A DNA stretch of 64,000 nt, taken from the NCBI RefSeq assembly GCF_001522865.1, contig NZ_LOWB01000116.1, forward strand, positions 310,001 to 374,000, written 5' to 3'. A program made the position numbers and the translations under genes. The notes under the pieces are model-generated. The model saw only the letters and a program-made list of their open reading frames with translations. It searched no databases and was not told the origin of the DNA. Positions 1 to 9,228 of this stretch are shown here, piece by piece; position 1 is the first letter of the stretch, and each line of letters begins with the position of its first letter. This DNA comes from Burkholderia sp. TSV86. Its GTDB lineage: Bacteria > Pseudomonadota > Gammaproteobacteria > Burkholderiales > Burkholderiaceae.

Positions 1-2
1 AC

Positions 3-797
3 GGCGCCGGCGGGCTCGCGATGGCGATGGCGGGCATCATGTTCTCGTTCGGCGGGCTCGAGCTTGTCGGCATCACGGCCGCCGAGGCGGACGATCCTAG
101 CCGCAGCATTCCGCGCGCAACCAATCAAGTGATCTATCGGATTCTGATTTTCTACATCGGCGCGCTCGGTGTGCTGCTCGCGCTATATCCGTGGCAGAAG
201 GTTGTCACGGGCGGAAGCCCGTTCGTGATGATCTTTCATGCGTTATCGAGTGATGTCGCGGCGAATGTGTTGAACGTTGTGGTGCTGACGGCCGCGCTGT
301 CGGTCTACAACAGCGGCGTCTATTGCAACAGCCGGATGCTGTACGGGCTTGCGCAGCAGGGCAATGCCCCGCGCGCGCTCGCGCATGTCAACCGGCGCGG
401 CATTCCGATCGCGGCGCTCGGCATGTCGGCGCTCGCGACCGCGCTGTGCGTGCTGATCAACTACTTCATGCCCGGCAAGGCATTCGAGCTGTTGATGGGG
501 CTCGTCGTATCGGCGATCATCATCAACTGGGCGATGATCAGCGTGATTCATCTGCGTTTTCGCCGCGCCAAACGTGCTGAGGGCGCCGAAACGCGCTTCA
601 AGAGCATTGGTTATCCTCTGACGAATTACCTGTGTCTTGCGTTCATGGCGGCCATCCTCGTCATCATGTACCGGACGCCGGATCTGCGCCTGTCGGTCTA
701 TTTGATTCCGGTATGGCTTGCGGTGCTCGCGATTGGCTACCGCCTCCGGCCGCGCGGTGCGCAGTATGTGCTGACGGACGGCGCTTCGGCGCGTTGA
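3..797 (+). CDS. Aromatic amino acid permease (AroP/PheP type), C-terminal part
   Basis: The reading frame is open to the left edge of the window, so only about the last 265 residues of a protein usually near 460 residues are present. The fragment is strongly hydrophobic with about seven membrane segments. It carries the APC-family stretch FGGLELVGITAAEA followed by IPRATNQVIYRILIFYIGAL, and NSGVYCNSRMLYGLAQQGNAP, which are characteristic of the AroP/PheP branch of inner-membrane amino acid:proton symporters. The aromatic aminotransferase gene starts 37 bp downstream on the same strand, so uptake of phenylalanine or tyrosine followed by transamination is a reasonable inference. Substrate choice between AroP-like and PheP-like cannot be settled from the C-terminal part alone. 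Confidence 0.85.
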   Translation, partial: GAGGLAMAMAGIMFSFGGLELVGITAAEADDPSRSIPRATNQVIYRILIFYIGALGVLLALYPWQKVVTGGSPFVMIFHALSSDVAANVLNVVVLTAALSVYNSGVYCNSRMLYGLAQQGNAPRALAHVNRRGIPIAALGMSALATALCVLINYFMPGKAFELLMGLVVSAIIINWAMISVIHLRFRRAKRAEGAETRFKSIGYPLTNYLCLAFMAAILVIMYRTPDLRLSVYLIPVWLAVLAIGYRLRPRGAQYVLTDGASAR

Positions 798-834
798 CCC
801 GATTTCCCTTTCCATTCATCAGTCAGAAACCGCC

Positions 835-2037
835 ATGTTTGAACATATCGATGCGTTTCCCGGCGATCCGATTCTCACGTTGAACGAGAATTTTCAGCAA
901 GATCCGCGCGCGCGCAAAGTCAACCTGTGCATCGGCATTTACTTCGACGACGAAGGCCGCATTCCGGTGCTGAACGCTGTGCGCGAAGCCGAGGCGATCG
1001 TGCAGCGAGAAGGCGGGCCGAAGCCGTATCTGCCGATGACGGGATTCGCACCGTATCGTGACGCAGTGCAGACGGTTCTGTTCGGTGAGGACAGCGAAGC
1101 GCGCGCGGCCGGCTGCATCGCGACGGTGCAAACGCTCGGCGGATCGGGCGCGTTGCGGATCGGCGCGGATTTCATCAAGCGCTATTTTCCCAGCGCGCAA
1201 GTATGGATCAGCGATCCGAGCTGGGAGAACCATCGGTTTATCTTCGAGCGCGCAGGGCTGACGGTCAACACGTATCCGTACTACGACGACGAGACGGGCG
1301 GCCTGAAGTTCGACGCGATGCTTGGGGCGATCGACGCGCTGCCGCCGCGCAGTGTCGTGTTACTGCACGCATGCTGCCACAACCCGACCGGCGTCGATCT
1401 CGACGAGGCGCAGTGGCTCAAGCTGATCGATGTCGTGCAGGCGCGTGAGCTGCTGCCGTTCGTCGACATCGCATACCAGGGTTTCGGCGCGGGGCTCGCG
1501 GCCGACGCGTTCGCGGTGCGCGAGTTGGCGCGTCGCGGTGTGCCGGCGCTTGTTGCGAATTCGTTCTCGAAGAACTTCTCGCTGTATGGCGAGCGCGTCG
1601 GCGCATTGTCGGCTATTTGCGACGATGCGGCGGTTGCGCAGCGCGTGCTCGGTCAGCTCGCGGGCGTCGTGCGCTCGAACTACAGCAGCTCGCCGATCTA
1701 CGGCGCGAAGATCGTTGCTCAGGTGCTCACGACGCCCGCGCTGCGTGCGCAGTGGGAAGAGGAGCTCGCGGCAATGTGCCGGCGCATCGCGAAGATGCGC
1801 GCCGCGATTCACGACGGCCTGCGCGCGCACGTGCCGGCCGATGCGCTTGCCCGCTACGTGAAGCAGCGCGGGATGTTTACGTATACGGGGCTGAGCGCGT
1901 CACAGGTCGACCGGCTGCGCGAAGAGCACGGCGTGTATGTGCTGCGCTCGGGGCGGATGTGCGTCGCCGGATTGAACGAGGCGAATGTCGGCATCGTGTC
2001 GGAGGCTTTCGGCGCGGTGATCGCGAGCGGCGTTTGA
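835..2037 (+). CDS. tyrB: Class I aminotransferase, aromatic/aspartate type (TyrB/AspC family)
   Basis: This 400-residue protein has the usual length for PLP-dependent fold-type I aspartate/aromatic aminotransferases. The family marks are HNPTGVD, the substrate and PLP region FVDIAYQGFG, the Schiff-base lysine in SFSKNFSLYGERVG (Lys246, matching E. coli numbering), and the C-terminal RMCVAGLN that holds the carboxylate-binding arginine. It moves the amino group between aromatic amino acids or aspartate and 2-oxoglutarate. It lies just downstream of an aromatic amino acid permease, which favours the aromatic branch. The DUF488 gene starts 39 bp after its stop and may be co-transcribed. The symbol is by family; strict TyrB or AspC specificity is not proven. 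Confidence 0.85.
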   Translation: MFEHIDAFPGDPILTLNENFQQDPRARKVNLCIGIYFDDEGRIPVLNAVREAEAIVQREGGPKPYLPMTGFAPYRDAVQTVLFGEDSEARAAGCIATVQTLGGSGALRIGADFIKRYFPSAQVWISDPSWENHRFIFERAGLTVNTYPYYDDETGGLKFDAMLGAIDALPPRSVVLLHACCHNPTGVDLDEAQWLKLIDVVQARELLPFVDIAYQGFGAGLAADAFAVRELARRGVPALVANSFSKNFSLYGERVGALSAICDDAAVAQRVLGQLAGVVRSNYSSSPIYGAKIVAQVLTTPALRAQWEEELAAMCRRIAKMRAAIHDGLRAHVPADALARYVKQRGMFTYTGLSASQVDRLREEHGVYVLRSGRMCVAGLNEANVGIVSEAFGAVIASGV

Positions 2038-2076
2038 TATGGCATCGATCGTTACCGCACGCAACGGCAGGCGCGT

Positions 2077-2466
2077 ATGAGCATCAGCATCGTTCAGCTT
2101 GGCGCGCCGCGCGCGGCCGATGAGGGGGTGCGGATCGGCACCGTGCGGCGTCCGCCGCGCGGAGTCCCGAAAGCGCAATTCGCGTCGCGCAACTACTACG
2201 ACGTGTGGCTGCCGACGCTTTCGCCGAGTGCCGAACTCGTCGCTGAAGCCCAGGCCGCGATTTCGGACGCCGAATGGCGCGCGTTCGAGCGCAAATTCCG
2301 CGCCGAGATGAGCCGTGGCGATGCGAGCAAGGTGCTCGATGTACTGGCGGTGCTATCGGCGACGGCGAATTTTGCCGTCGGCTGTTATTGCGACGACGAG
2401 GCGCGGTGCCACCGCGGTATTCTGCGTCGGTTGTTCGAGGAGCGCGGCGCGTCGGTGCGTCCGTGA
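2077..2466 (+). CDS. DUF488 family protein
   Basis: This is a 129-residue cytoplasmic protein. It matches the DUF488 (YeaO-like) pattern: a YYDVWLPTLSPSAEL motif near residue 45, a middle acidic helix with EWRAFERKFRAEM, and a C-terminal region with conserved cysteines (VGCYCDDEARCHRGIL) and a final short helix. Members of this family have no established biochemical role. It follows the aminotransferase gene by 39 bp and converges with the DUF4148 gene. No strong ribosome binding site is seen upstream; a purine-poor caggcg precedes the ATG. Confidence 0.75.
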   Translation: MSISIVQLGAPRAADEGVRIGTVRRPPRGVPKAQFASRNYYDVWLPTLSPSAELVAEAQAAISDAEWRAFERKFRAEMSRGDASKVLDVLAVLSATANFAVGCYCDDEARCHRGILRRLFEERGASVRP

Positions 2467-2596
2467 TGCGGCACGCCCGCTCGGATTGGCGATTGGCGAA
2501 TGTTGGTCCTCTTGCGCGCTTGCCCTCGCCGCTCAGCGACAAGGGCGACGCACAATCGGTTCGGCCGTTGGCGCTTACGGCATGCTACGGGGCCGC

Positions 2597-2938
2597 TCAC
2601 GATCCTGTGTACGGATTGCAGAACGTCCGCGGGCCGACGCAGCGCTCTTCCTGATACGCTTCCGAAAGATCGCGCGTCGAGCCTGAGCGCGCCTCGCTGC
2701 CGGTATTGGCAACCGTGTGCACCGGCTGCTTCGATTTCGTCTTATTCGCAAAGCGGTGTGCATAGAACGGCGAAATTTCGGGGTACGACGCGTCGGTTAT
2801 GTAATCGAGCCCATTGGCCTTGGCCTCGACCAATTCCTGATAAACCTGAGCGCGAGTCTTGCCGACGGGCATGTCGGCGAATGCCGCGGGTGAAACGATC
2901 GCGGCGGCGAGGGCGACGGTAAGGAATTTGGCTTTCAT
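2597..2938 (-). CDS. DUF4148 small secreted protein
   Basis: This 113-residue protein has a clear Sec signal peptide (MKAKFLTVALAAAIVSPAAFA) followed by the DUF4148 core: GKTRAQVYQELVEAKANG and DASYPEISP. The start at 2938 was chosen because it opens the signal peptide and is preceded by GGAGAA; an upstream in-frame ATG at 3013 would bury the signal. Two cysteines occur near the C-terminus (ERCVGPRTFCNP). DUF4148 proteins are abundant in Burkholderia, probably periplasmic, and of unknown function. About 97 bp upstream lies a TTGTCAT/ATGACAA inverted repeat whose half-site recurs upstream of the adjacent two-component system. Confidence 0.8.
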   Translation of the reverse strand: MKAKFLTVALAAAIVSPAAFADMPVGKTRAQVYQELVEAKANGLDYITDASYPEISPFYAHRFANKTKSKQPVHTVANTGSEARSGSTRDLSEAYQEERCVGPRTFCNPYTGS

Positions 2939-3034
2939 ACGTTCTCCATATCGATCTCGAATCCAACAAGCGAATTCGATGATTGACATTCTGAAGAAGA
3001 GTCCCTCCGCCAACGTGACCCGCCTATGATGTTT

Positions 3035-3052
3035 TTGTCATTTTGATGACAA
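3035..3052. promoter_or_regulatory. TTGTCAT-N4-ATGACAA inverted repeat, possible regulator site
   Basis: A perfect 7-bp inverted repeat with a 4-bp spacer (TTGTCAT TTTG ATGACAA) sits in the 150-bp gap between the DUF4148 gene and the end of the sensor kinase gene. The half-site TTGTCATTT occurs again at 5438-5446 upstream of the response regulator gene. Binding by the neighbouring response regulator is inference. Confidence 0.4.
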
Positions 3053-3088
3053 GGGCGAAGTCGAATATAAAATAACTCGCGAAACGGT

Positions 3089-4543
3089 TCAGGTTTGTTC
3101 CAGATGCAGGCGCGAATCATGGTGGGGCGAGGCGCGATCGCCGTAATTGGCCGAGTGCTCGCGAGGAAAGCGCAGAAAAAACGTCGTAAAGGCGTTCGGT
3201 ACGCTCTCGACCCAGCAATCGCCGCCGTGTTCGGTCATGATCGAGCGCACGATCGCGAGCCCGAGCCCCGTGCCCGAGGCGGAATCGTATCGCGACGGAT
3301 CGACGCGGTAGAAACGGTCGAAGATGCGCGGCACATGCACGGCTTCGAGTCCGCGGCCAGTATCGGTCACGGCGATCACGACGTGCCGCTCCGATGGCTC
3401 GCAGCGGACGACGACGCTCGAATGGTCCGGCGCATGACGAATCGCATTCGACAGCAGATTGCTTAGCGCGCGTTGCACGAGCATCAGATCGCCCTGGAAG
3501 TGGCCGCTGCCTTCCACCGTGATGCGGATGCCACGATCCTCGGCAACCGTCTCGTAGTAGCGCACGATCCGGTCGGACATTGCATAGGCGTCGATCGGCT
3601 CGATCGCGAGCGTGTTCTGATGGCCGTCCGCACGGGCAAGAAACAGCATGTCGTCGACCATGCGAGCGAGCCGTTGATACTCTTCGACACTTGATTCGAT
3701 GACCTGACGATATTCGCTGACCGAGCGCCGCTGCGACAGTGCGACTTGTGCCTCGGCGAGCAGATTGGTGAGCGGCGTGCGAATGTCATGCGCGAGATCG
3801 GACGAGTATTCCTTCAGCCGCGTAAACGATGCGTCGAGCCGTGCGAGCATCCGGTTGAACGATACCGCAAGTTCCCGCAGCTCGCCTGCCATTTCCGTTT
3901 CAGGTAGCGGCTGCGTGAGCCGGCTGCTCGAAATCTGGTCGGCCTGCAATGCGAAGCGGCGCAATGGCCTGAGCGTGTACGCGGCAATCCAATGCGCGAC
4001 CGCCGCCGCGCAGGCCGTGCCGGCAAAAATGATCGCGATGATGCTGATTGCACAAGTGCGCAGTAGTGATTGCTCGCGATGAAAATCGTATTGGATTGCG
4101 ACGTGCAATCGCTGGTTTGGTTGATTGCCGATGCGTATCGGCGCAACCAGATAGCGTTTTGCGTGACGCTTGTCGTCGACGATCGATGCATGGTCGCTCG
4201 CATTCGCCTGCAATACGCCATTGTACGGAACGAACCAACTGCTTTGCATGCGCGCGGCGCCTTGCGCGTCGTAGATCGCGAAATCGACTTTTTCGTCGCT
4301 ATGAAACGAGTCGTAGAAGCGATGCGCCTTTTCGCGCAGATCCGTCATATCGCTTGCATCGCCAATGTGCGCGATCACGCCCGCGAGCGTCGTTTCCATC
4401 GCACGCTCCGATGAATAGGCAAACGTACGCGTCAGCGTTTCATAGAGCATCAGGCCGCTGATTGCGAGCAGCACGGTCGTCGACAGCGCAAACCGGATCG
4501 TCAGCTTCGCGCGCATGGTGCGCCCTTCCCACCGGCGGATCAT
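3089..4543 (-). CDS. Heavy-metal-type sensor histidine kinase (CusS/IrlS family)
   Basis: This is the membrane sensor partner of the response regulator encoded just upstream on the same strand. Starting at 4543 it has 484 residues: a first membrane helix near 17-37, a periplasmic loop of about 130 residues, a second helix ([20 protein letters not shown]), a HAMP linker, the phosphoacceptor motif [14 protein letters not shown] (His252), the N-box [14 protein letters not shown], and the G-boxes DTGRGL and GTGLGLAIV. This is the layout of the CusS/PcoS/IrlS metal sensor family. The start at 4543 gives an ATGA overlap with the regulator stop, implying translational coupling; 4558 and 4516 are other in-frame ATGs. 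The ligand cannot be read from sequence. Confidence 0.85.
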   Translation of the reverse strand: MIRRWEGRTMRAKLTIRFALSTTVLLAISGLMLYETLTRTFAYSSERAMETTLAGVIAHIGDASDMTDLREKAHRFYDSFHSDEKVDFAIYDAQGAARMQSSWFVPYNGVLQANASDHASIVDDKRHAKRYLVAPIRIGNQPNQRLHVAIQYDFHREQSLLRTCAISIIAIIFAGTACAAAVAHWIAAYTLRPLRRFALQADQISSSRLTQPLPETEMAGELRELAVSFNRMLARLDASFTRLKEYSSDLAHDIRTPLTNLLAEAQVALSQRRSVSEYRQVIESSVEEYQRLARMVDDMLFLARADGHQNTLAIEPIDAYAMSDRIVRYYETVAEDRGIRITVEGSGHFQGDLMLVQRALSNLLSNAIRHAPDHSSVVVRCEPSERHVVIAVTDTGRGLEAVHVPRIFDRFYRVDPSRYDSASGTGLGLAIVRSIMTEHGGDCWVESVPNAFTTFFLRFPREHSANYGDRASPHHDSRLHLEQT

Positions 4544-5232
4544 GCGAAGGATTCGCATGACTCGTCTCGCTGTTCGAGTACATATCCCATTCCCCGAACC
4601 GTATGGATCAGCTTGGGCTCGTAGTTTTGATCGACCTTTGCGCGCACACGCTTGATCGCCGCATCGACGACGTTCGAATCGCTGTCGAAATTGATGTCCC
4701 AGATCTGGGAGGCGATCAGCGAGCGAGGCAGAATCTCGCCTTGCCGGCGCATCAGCAGCCACAGCAACAGGAATTCCTTGGTGGTAAGCAGAATTGTGTT
4801 GCCTTGGCGGCGCGCCTTGCGTTGAATCAGATCGAGCTCGAGATTGGCCACGCAAAGCACTGACGTATCGGACGTCTGTCCGCGCCGCAGCAACGAGCGC
4901 ACGCGTGCGAGCAACTCGGCGAAATCGAAAGGTTTGGCGAGATAGTCGTCGCCGCCGAGTTCGAAACCTTTTACGCGATCGTCGACCTGGTCGCGGGCAG
5001 TGAGAAACAGTACCGGTGTGCGACGGGTTTTGCGCAGCTCGCGCACGATGGTCCAGCCATCGCAGCCGGGTAGCATTACGTCGAGAATCGCGAGGTCGTA
5101 GTCTTCGGTCTGCAATTGATGCAAGCCGCTGACGCCATCCTGTACCCAGTCGCAAACGAAGCCCGCCTCGGTGAGCCCGCGCTTCAAATACGTACCCGTC
5201 TTCGGCTCGTCTTCTACGATGAGGATCTTCAT
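4540..5232 (-). CDS. OmpR/PhoB-family response regulator (CusR/IrlR type)
   Basis: The protein has 230 residues. The N-terminal receiver domain shows the acidic pair in IVEDEP, the phosphoacceptor Asp51 in [10 protein letters not shown], the conserved threonine in FLTARD and lysine in YLAKPFDF. The C-terminal winged helix runs from about residue 127 ([48 protein letters not shown]). The start at 5232 places the receiver domain correctly at [10 protein letters not shown]; the upstream ATG at 5295 would add 21 unrelated residues. The gene overlaps the sensor kinase by 4 bp. Family members CusR, CopR and IrlR activate metal-efflux genes, but no efflux genes are adjacent here. Confidence 0.88.
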   Translation of the reverse strand: MKILIVEDEPKTGTYLKRGLTEAGFVCDWVQDGVSGLHQLQTEDYDLAILDVMLPGCDGWTIVRELRKTRRTPVLFLTARDQVDDRVKGFELGGDDYLAKPFDFAELLARVRSLLRRGQTSDTSVLCVANLELDLIQRKARRQGNTILLTTKEFLLLWLLMRRQGEILPRSLIASQIWDINFDSDSNVVDAAIKRVRAKVDQNYEPKLIHTVRGMGYVLEQRDESCESFA

Positions 5233-5340
5233 TTCAAAATCATGGAAATTGCGTGAAGCTATGTTTGAGATTATGTGCGGTTCATAGTTCAACATTTCGG
5301 TATCCGATTAAATATGAATTTCTTGCACTCTTGGACGACG

Positions 5341-5375
5341 CCGGCCATGCGACGAAAAGTCGCATGGTAGGCCGG
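5341..5375. repeat. Stem-loop inverted repeat
   Basis: The left arms CCGGCC and ATGCGAC pair with GTCGCAT and GGCCGG across a GAAAA loop, with a 4-base GGTA bulge on the right. No T-run follows on either strand, so it does not look like an intrinsic terminator. It lies in the 5' region of the response regulator transcript. Confidence 0.5.
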
Positions 5376-5428
5376 TCGGAAGACGTATCGGTTCACGCGG
5401 AGGGGAGAGGGCGGTTCGGCGTCCGAAC

Positions 5429-5445
5429 ATGACGAGTTTGTCATT
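5429..5445. promoter_or_regulatory. CusR-box-like operator (ATGAC-N4-TTGTCAT)
   Basis: The sequence ATGAC GAGT TTGTCAT agrees with the dyad layout of the CusR/CopR box (core ATGACAANNTTGTCAT) in half-sites and spacing, apart from the inner two bases of the left half. It lies about 200 bp upstream of a CusR-like regulator gene. Autoregulation is an inference from similarity. Confidence 0.4.
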
Positions 5446-5779
5446 TATCTATATAAGCGAACGTAAAAAAATAATTCTCGGGCGCAAGCGAACATGAATT
5501 AATTTAACGCGCGAATATGTTGGGATATTGATTGAGCGGATCGATCGATGGAGCGATCCGCTTCTCGAAGCCGTTCGGGAATTCGAGCCTGCGTGCCGTG
5601 TTGCCGGTTCGCGTCGATCTTCAAGATCGCGTGCCGCGAGCGCCTTATTCAGCGCGTTCATATCGATACCCGATTTGCTTTTTTGCCTGTCCGTGGCGCG
5701 TCGGTAGAATTCGCGCACCTCTCGATCGGTGCCCGCAGGCGGGAGGGCTCAATCCCGTCCATCAATCAGGGTATGCGCC

Positions 5780-6556
5780 ATGAAACTCATCCGCTCCATG
5801 CTGTTCGCCGCATTGTTCCAGGCCGTCTTGGCAACAAGTGCATTCGCTGACGATCTCGCTCAAGTCAAAGCGTCCGGCGTATTCCGAGTCGGCACCGAAG
5901 GCACTTACGCGCCGTTTACGTACCATGACGAAACGGGCAAGCTGACGGGTTTCGACGTCGATATCGCGACCGCGGTTGCGCAGCGGCTTGGTGTCAAGCC
6001 GCAGTTCGTCGAGGGCAAGTGGGACGGGCTGATCGCAGGGCTCGATGTGAACCGGTTCGACGCGGTCGTCAACGAAGTGGCGATCACCGATGCACGCAGG
6101 GTGAAGTACGATTTCTCGACGCCGTACATCACGTCGCGGGCCGTGCTGATCGTGCGTACCGACAATGCGACGATCCGTTCGTTCGACGATCTGAAGGGCA
6201 AGAAGTCGGCAAACACGTTGACGAGCAATTTCGGCCGACTCGCGGCCGCGCATGGCGCGGACGTCGTGCCGGTACAAGGCTTCAATGAAGCGGTGGATCT
6301 ACTGACTTCGGGGCGTGTCGATGCGACGATCAACGATTCGCTGTCCTATCTCGATTTCCGCAAGCATAAGCCCGATGCGAAGCTGAAGATTGCCGCGACG
6401 GACACAACCGGCGCGGGCGAACAATCGGGCGTGCTGATTCGCAAGGGCAACCCGGAACTGCTTGCCGCGATTGACAAGGCGCTCGCCGACATCAAAGCCG
6501 ATGGTACTTACGCGAAGATCTCGCGCAAGTATTTCGGCCGCGATGTTTCGCAGTGA
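5780..6556 (+). CDS. Polar amino acid/cystine ABC transporter, periplasmic binding protein
   Basis: This 258-residue protein has a signal peptide (MKLIRSMLFAALFQAVLATSAFA) and the solute-binding family 3 fold: SGVFRVGTEGTYAPFTYHDE near the mature N-terminus, GKLTGFDVDIATAVAQRLG, and DGLIAGLDVNRFDAVVNEV. The pattern resembles FliY/TcyJ L-cystine binding proteins more than glutamine or arginine binders. It captures the substrate in the periplasm and delivers it to the permease and ATPase encoded immediately downstream. The start at 5780 is the first codon of the signal peptide; earlier in-frame ATGs would extend it without reason. The stop overlaps the permease start by 4 bp (GTGA). Confidence 0.85.
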   Translation: MKLIRSMLFAALFQAVLATSAFADDLAQVKASGVFRVGTEGTYAPFTYHDETGKLTGFDVDIATAVAQRLGVKPQFVEGKWDGLIAGLDVNRFDAVVNEVAITDARRVKYDFSTPYITSRAVLIVRTDNATIRSFDDLKGKKSANTLTSNFGRLAAAHGADVVPVQGFNEAVDLLTSGRVDATINDSLSYLDFRKHKPDAKLKIAATDTTGAGEQSGVLIRKGNPELLAAIDKALADIKADGTYAKISRKYFGRDVSQ

Positions 6557-7251
6557 CGTGGAGCCGAACGATGCCGGCTTGGCTGCATTTGATGACGCAA
6601 TCGCTGTGGCCGCTGCTGTACGCGGGGCTGGTGTTTACGGTGCCGTTGACACTCGCATCGTTTGCGATCGGGCTTCTGCTTGCATTTGCCAGCGCGCTCG
6701 TGCGTCTGTTTGGACCGCGCAGCGCGCGGGCGGCGGCGCGCTTCTACATCTGGCTGTTTCGCGGTTCACCGCTGCTGGTACAGCTTTTCGTGATTTTTTA
6801 CGGATTGCCGAATATCGGTATCGTGCTCGATCCGTTGACGGCTGCCGTCATCGGTTTTTCGTTGAACGTTGGCGCATATAACGCCGAAGTGATTCGCGGC
6901 GTGATCGAATCGATTCCGAAAGGGCAGTGGGAAGCCGCATACTCAATGGGCATGACGCGCGCGCAGGCGTTGCGGCGCGCGATCTTACCGCAGGCGGCGC
7001 GAGTTGCGCTGCCCGCGTTGGCGAACTCGTTCATTTCGCTCGTCAAGGATACGTCGCTTGCGGCGGTGCTGACCGTGCCGGAGATTTTCCAGGCCGCGCA
7101 GCGCATCGCGGCGGTCACATACGAGCCGCTCGTTCTCTATACCGAAGCGGCGTTGATCTATTTACTGTTCAGCTCGGTATTGTCGGGCGCGCAGCGGCGT
7201 CTCGAAACGTATTTCGGGCGCCATGCACTTTTCCAGGCGCAATGGCGATGA
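6553..7251 (+). CDS. Amino acid ABC transporter, inner-membrane permease
   Basis: The protein has 232 residues with about five membrane segments. It carries the polar-amino-acid permease motif with the EAA loop: EVIRGVIESIPKGQWEAAYSMGMTRAQ, here read from residue 110 onward, ending in LP-type ILPQAARVALPAL. The annotated start is GTG at 6553, overlapping the binding-protein stop; an ATG six codons later (6571) is the alternative. It resembles TcyL/YecS of the cystine importer. Tight overlaps on both sides mark a single three-gene operon. Confidence 0.87.
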   Translation: MTWSRTMPAWLHLMTQSLWPLLYAGLVFTVPLTLASFAIGLLLAFASALVRLFGPRSARAAARFYIWLFRGSPLLVQLFVIFYGLPNIGIVLDPLTAAVIGFSLNVGAYNAEVIRGVIESIPKGQWEAAYSMGMTRAQALRRAILPQAARVALPALANSFISLVKDTSLAAVLTVPEIFQAAQRIAAVTYEPLVLYTEAALIYLLFSSVLSGAQRRLETYFGRHALFQAQWR

Positions 7252-8006
7252 TCCGGCTCGAACGCATCGATAAATCTTTCGGCGAGCACCGGGTGCTCTC
7301 GCAAATCGATTTGGTGCTAAAGCCCGGCAGTGTCACGGCATTGATCGGCCCGTCAGGCAGCGGCAAGAGCACGCTGCTGCGCTGCGTGAATCTGCTGGAG
7401 GTTCCGGAGTCCGGCTCGCTTACGGTTGGCGACGCACGCATTTCGTTTGCACCGGGGCAGAGGCTGTCTCGCGACGCGCTGTTCGCGGTGCGTCGCCAAA
7501 CTGGCATGGTGTTCCAGAATTTCCAGTTATTTCCGCATTTAACCGTCGTGCAGAACGTGATGGAAGGGCTGGTGACCGTGCAGGGGTGGGACCGTGAGCG
7601 GGCGCGGCAACGGGCGCTTGGTCTGCTCGATAAAGTCGGCATTGCCGATAAAGCGGATGCGTGGCCGGCGATGCTGTCCGGCGGCCAGCAGCAGCGTGTT
7701 GCGATCGCGCGTGCGCTCGCGCCTTCGCCGCAGGTTTTGTTATGCGACGAGCCGACCTCCTCGCTCGATCCCGAACTGTCGGCCGAAGTGGTCGAAGTGC
7801 TACGGCAACTGGCGGGCGACGGCACGACGATGTTGATGGCGACGCACGATCTGCGTCTTGCGGCGTCGATCGCGCACGATGCGATATTTCTGGCGGCTGG
7901 CCGGGTCGTGGAGGCGGGCACGTCGCGCGATTTGTTCGCTCGGCCGCGCGATCCGCGAACCGTTCGCTTCATCTCTACGCTCACGCAGCACATGGCGGCG
8001 CCCTGA
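7242..8006 (+). CDS. Amino acid ABC transporter, ATP-binding protein
   Basis: This 254-residue ATPase shows the complete nucleotide-binding set: Walker A GPSGSGKST, Q-loop VFQNFQLFPHLT, signature LSGGQQQRVAIARAL, Walker B VLLCDEPTSSLDPE and H-loop MATHD. It belongs to the polar amino acid (GlnQ/TcyN) subfamily and powers the importer. Starts at 7242 (MAMIRL) and 7248 (MIRL) are both possible; the second forms an ATGA overlap with the permease stop. The gene is followed by 132 bp and then the convergent XRE-cupin regulator. Confidence 0.9.
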   Translation: MAMIRLERIDKSFGEHRVLSQIDLVLKPGSVTALIGPSGSGKSTLLRCVNLLEVPESGSLTVGDARISFAPGQRLSRDALFAVRRQTGMVFQNFQLFPHLTVVQNVMEGLVTVQGWDRERARQRALGLLDKVGIADKADAWPAMLSGGQQQRVAIARALAPSPQVLLCDEPTSSLDPELSAEVVEVLRQLAGDGTTMLMATHDLRLAASIAHDAIFLAAGRVVEAGTSRDLFARPRDPRTVRFISTLTQHMAAP

Positions 8007-8138
8007 GTGAATGGCCCGGGCAGATGCGCCGCGCGGCCTGCTCGATGCGAGCGCGTCAACCATTCGTAATGGCGCAATGGGGCAGCCAGCAACGCTGCGG
8101 ATCGTGCGGGCCCAGCAGGGCGTTAACCTTGGCAGTGC

Positions 8139-8924
8139 CTAACGTGTGTTTTTTTTCTCGCCGCGCCGCGCGGCAACGTGGCGGATAGCCGCCGCAGCGG
8201 CTGGCGCAGCGTCGCGCATGGCGGCATCCGGCGCGCTCGCACCGCGCTTCGAGCGCCGCGAGCCCGATGCGGGCACGGCTTGTGCGGCAACTCCAGGCTT
8301 TGGTTGGCGCGCGCCCGGCGCACGCGCCGGTTTCTGTTCGCCCGGCAGCGACGGAAATGCCGGTTGCCCGTCGCCGAAGAGCGGCAGCGTGCCGACCGCG
8401 ACCAGTTCCGCAGGTTCGTCCCCGGCGTTCGCGACGCGGTGCCGGGTATGCGCGTTGAAGTGCAGAGAATCGCCGGGGCCGAGCAAGTAGTCCCGCTTGC
8501 CGACCGTATAGCGCACTTGTCCCGACAGCACGAACACGAATTCGTCGCCTGCATGGGCGACCCATTCCGAACAATAGCCTTCCATCATCGACACTTTGAC
8601 GGCATTGAGCTGATTGCCCGGAAAGGTGGTCGACAGGCGTTCGTAGCGCTGCTGGGCAGGGCGGATCGAATATGATTCGCGGCTGTTCTGGTGCGAGTTG
8701 GGCGCATCCTGGCGCGGCTGCTCGATGAGCGCGGAAAGCGGCGTGTGGAGCGCTTTCGCGACGTTGACGAGCGAGGAAATTGAGATGCCGGTGAGGTTAC
8801 GCTCGACTTGCGACAGGAATCCGACCGACAGGCTGGCCTCGGTGGCCACTTCGAGTAACGTTTTTTTCAGCTCGCGGCGCAGGCGGCGGATGCGCCCGCC
8901 GATGTGCATGATGTCCGAATCCAT
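8139..8924 (-). CDS. XRE-family regulator with C-terminal cupin domain
   Basis: The protein has 261 residues. Residues about 8-62 form an XRE helix-turn-helix (GGRIRRLRRELKKTLLEVA, SVGFLSQVERNLTGISISSL). Residues about 110-185 form a cupin 2 barrel (EWVAHAGDEFVFVLSGQVRY, LGPGDSLHFNAHTRHRVAN). This HTH-cupin pairing is that of PuuR-type regulators, which usually sense amines or amino acids. The last 70 residues are a low-complexity alanine- and arginine-rich tail that is longer than in typical relatives. It converges with the amino acid importer operon and diverges from the DedA-rhodanese gene, so regulation of the importer is possible but not shown. Confidence 0.85.
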   Translation of the reverse strand: MDSDIMHIGGRIRRLRRELKKTLLEVATEASLSVGFLSQVERNLTGISISSLVNVAKALHTPLSALIEQPRQDAPNSHQNSRESYSIRPAQQRYERLSTTFPGNQLNAVKVSMMEGYCSEWVAHAGDEFVFVLSGQVRYTVGKRDYLLGPGDSLHFNAHTRHRVANAGDEPAELVAVGTLPLFGDGQPAFPSLPGEQKPARAPGARQPKPGVAAQAVPASGSRRSKRGASAPDAAMRDAAPAAAAAIRHVAARRGEKKNTR

Positions 8925-9228
8925 GAATCTCCCACGAGGCTACGGTTGCCGTTCGATGCAACAAGCACCGGCGCCTGCCGGGCATTGGCATGGCTGCGCC
9001 CGTTGCGCGGACGCGATGGCTGATGCCCGTGCATTGTACAGCGCCGGTTTCCGCTTTTCGCGCAATGACGAAAAAGAGCGGGCCGTCGCAGGTTTGCGGG
9101 AGGCTGTAATGAAACAAGTTTAGAATGCGAAATGCCGATTCACGCCGCGCATGCGCCGCGGCCGGTGCCGGGCAATATGCCGGCGCCGCTGCAACCGCTC
9201 GGCATTTGCTGCGTTCGAGGTGTGTTCC

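Larger units (their letters stand above)
5233..5779. other. Non-coding gap between response regulator and ABC importer genes
   Basis: This 547-bp divergent intergenic region contains no convincing gene. It holds a stem-loop (5341-5375) and an ATGAC-N4-TTGTCAT site (5429-5445), and is AT-rich around 5440-5530, so promoters for both flanking transcripts are expected here. Confidence 0.5.

Noticed and set aside
3089-5155. Sensor kinase with an N-terminal extension starting at 5155
   Set aside because: The extra part is the response regulator gene read in the wrong frame; the kinase begins at the ATGA overlap near 4543.
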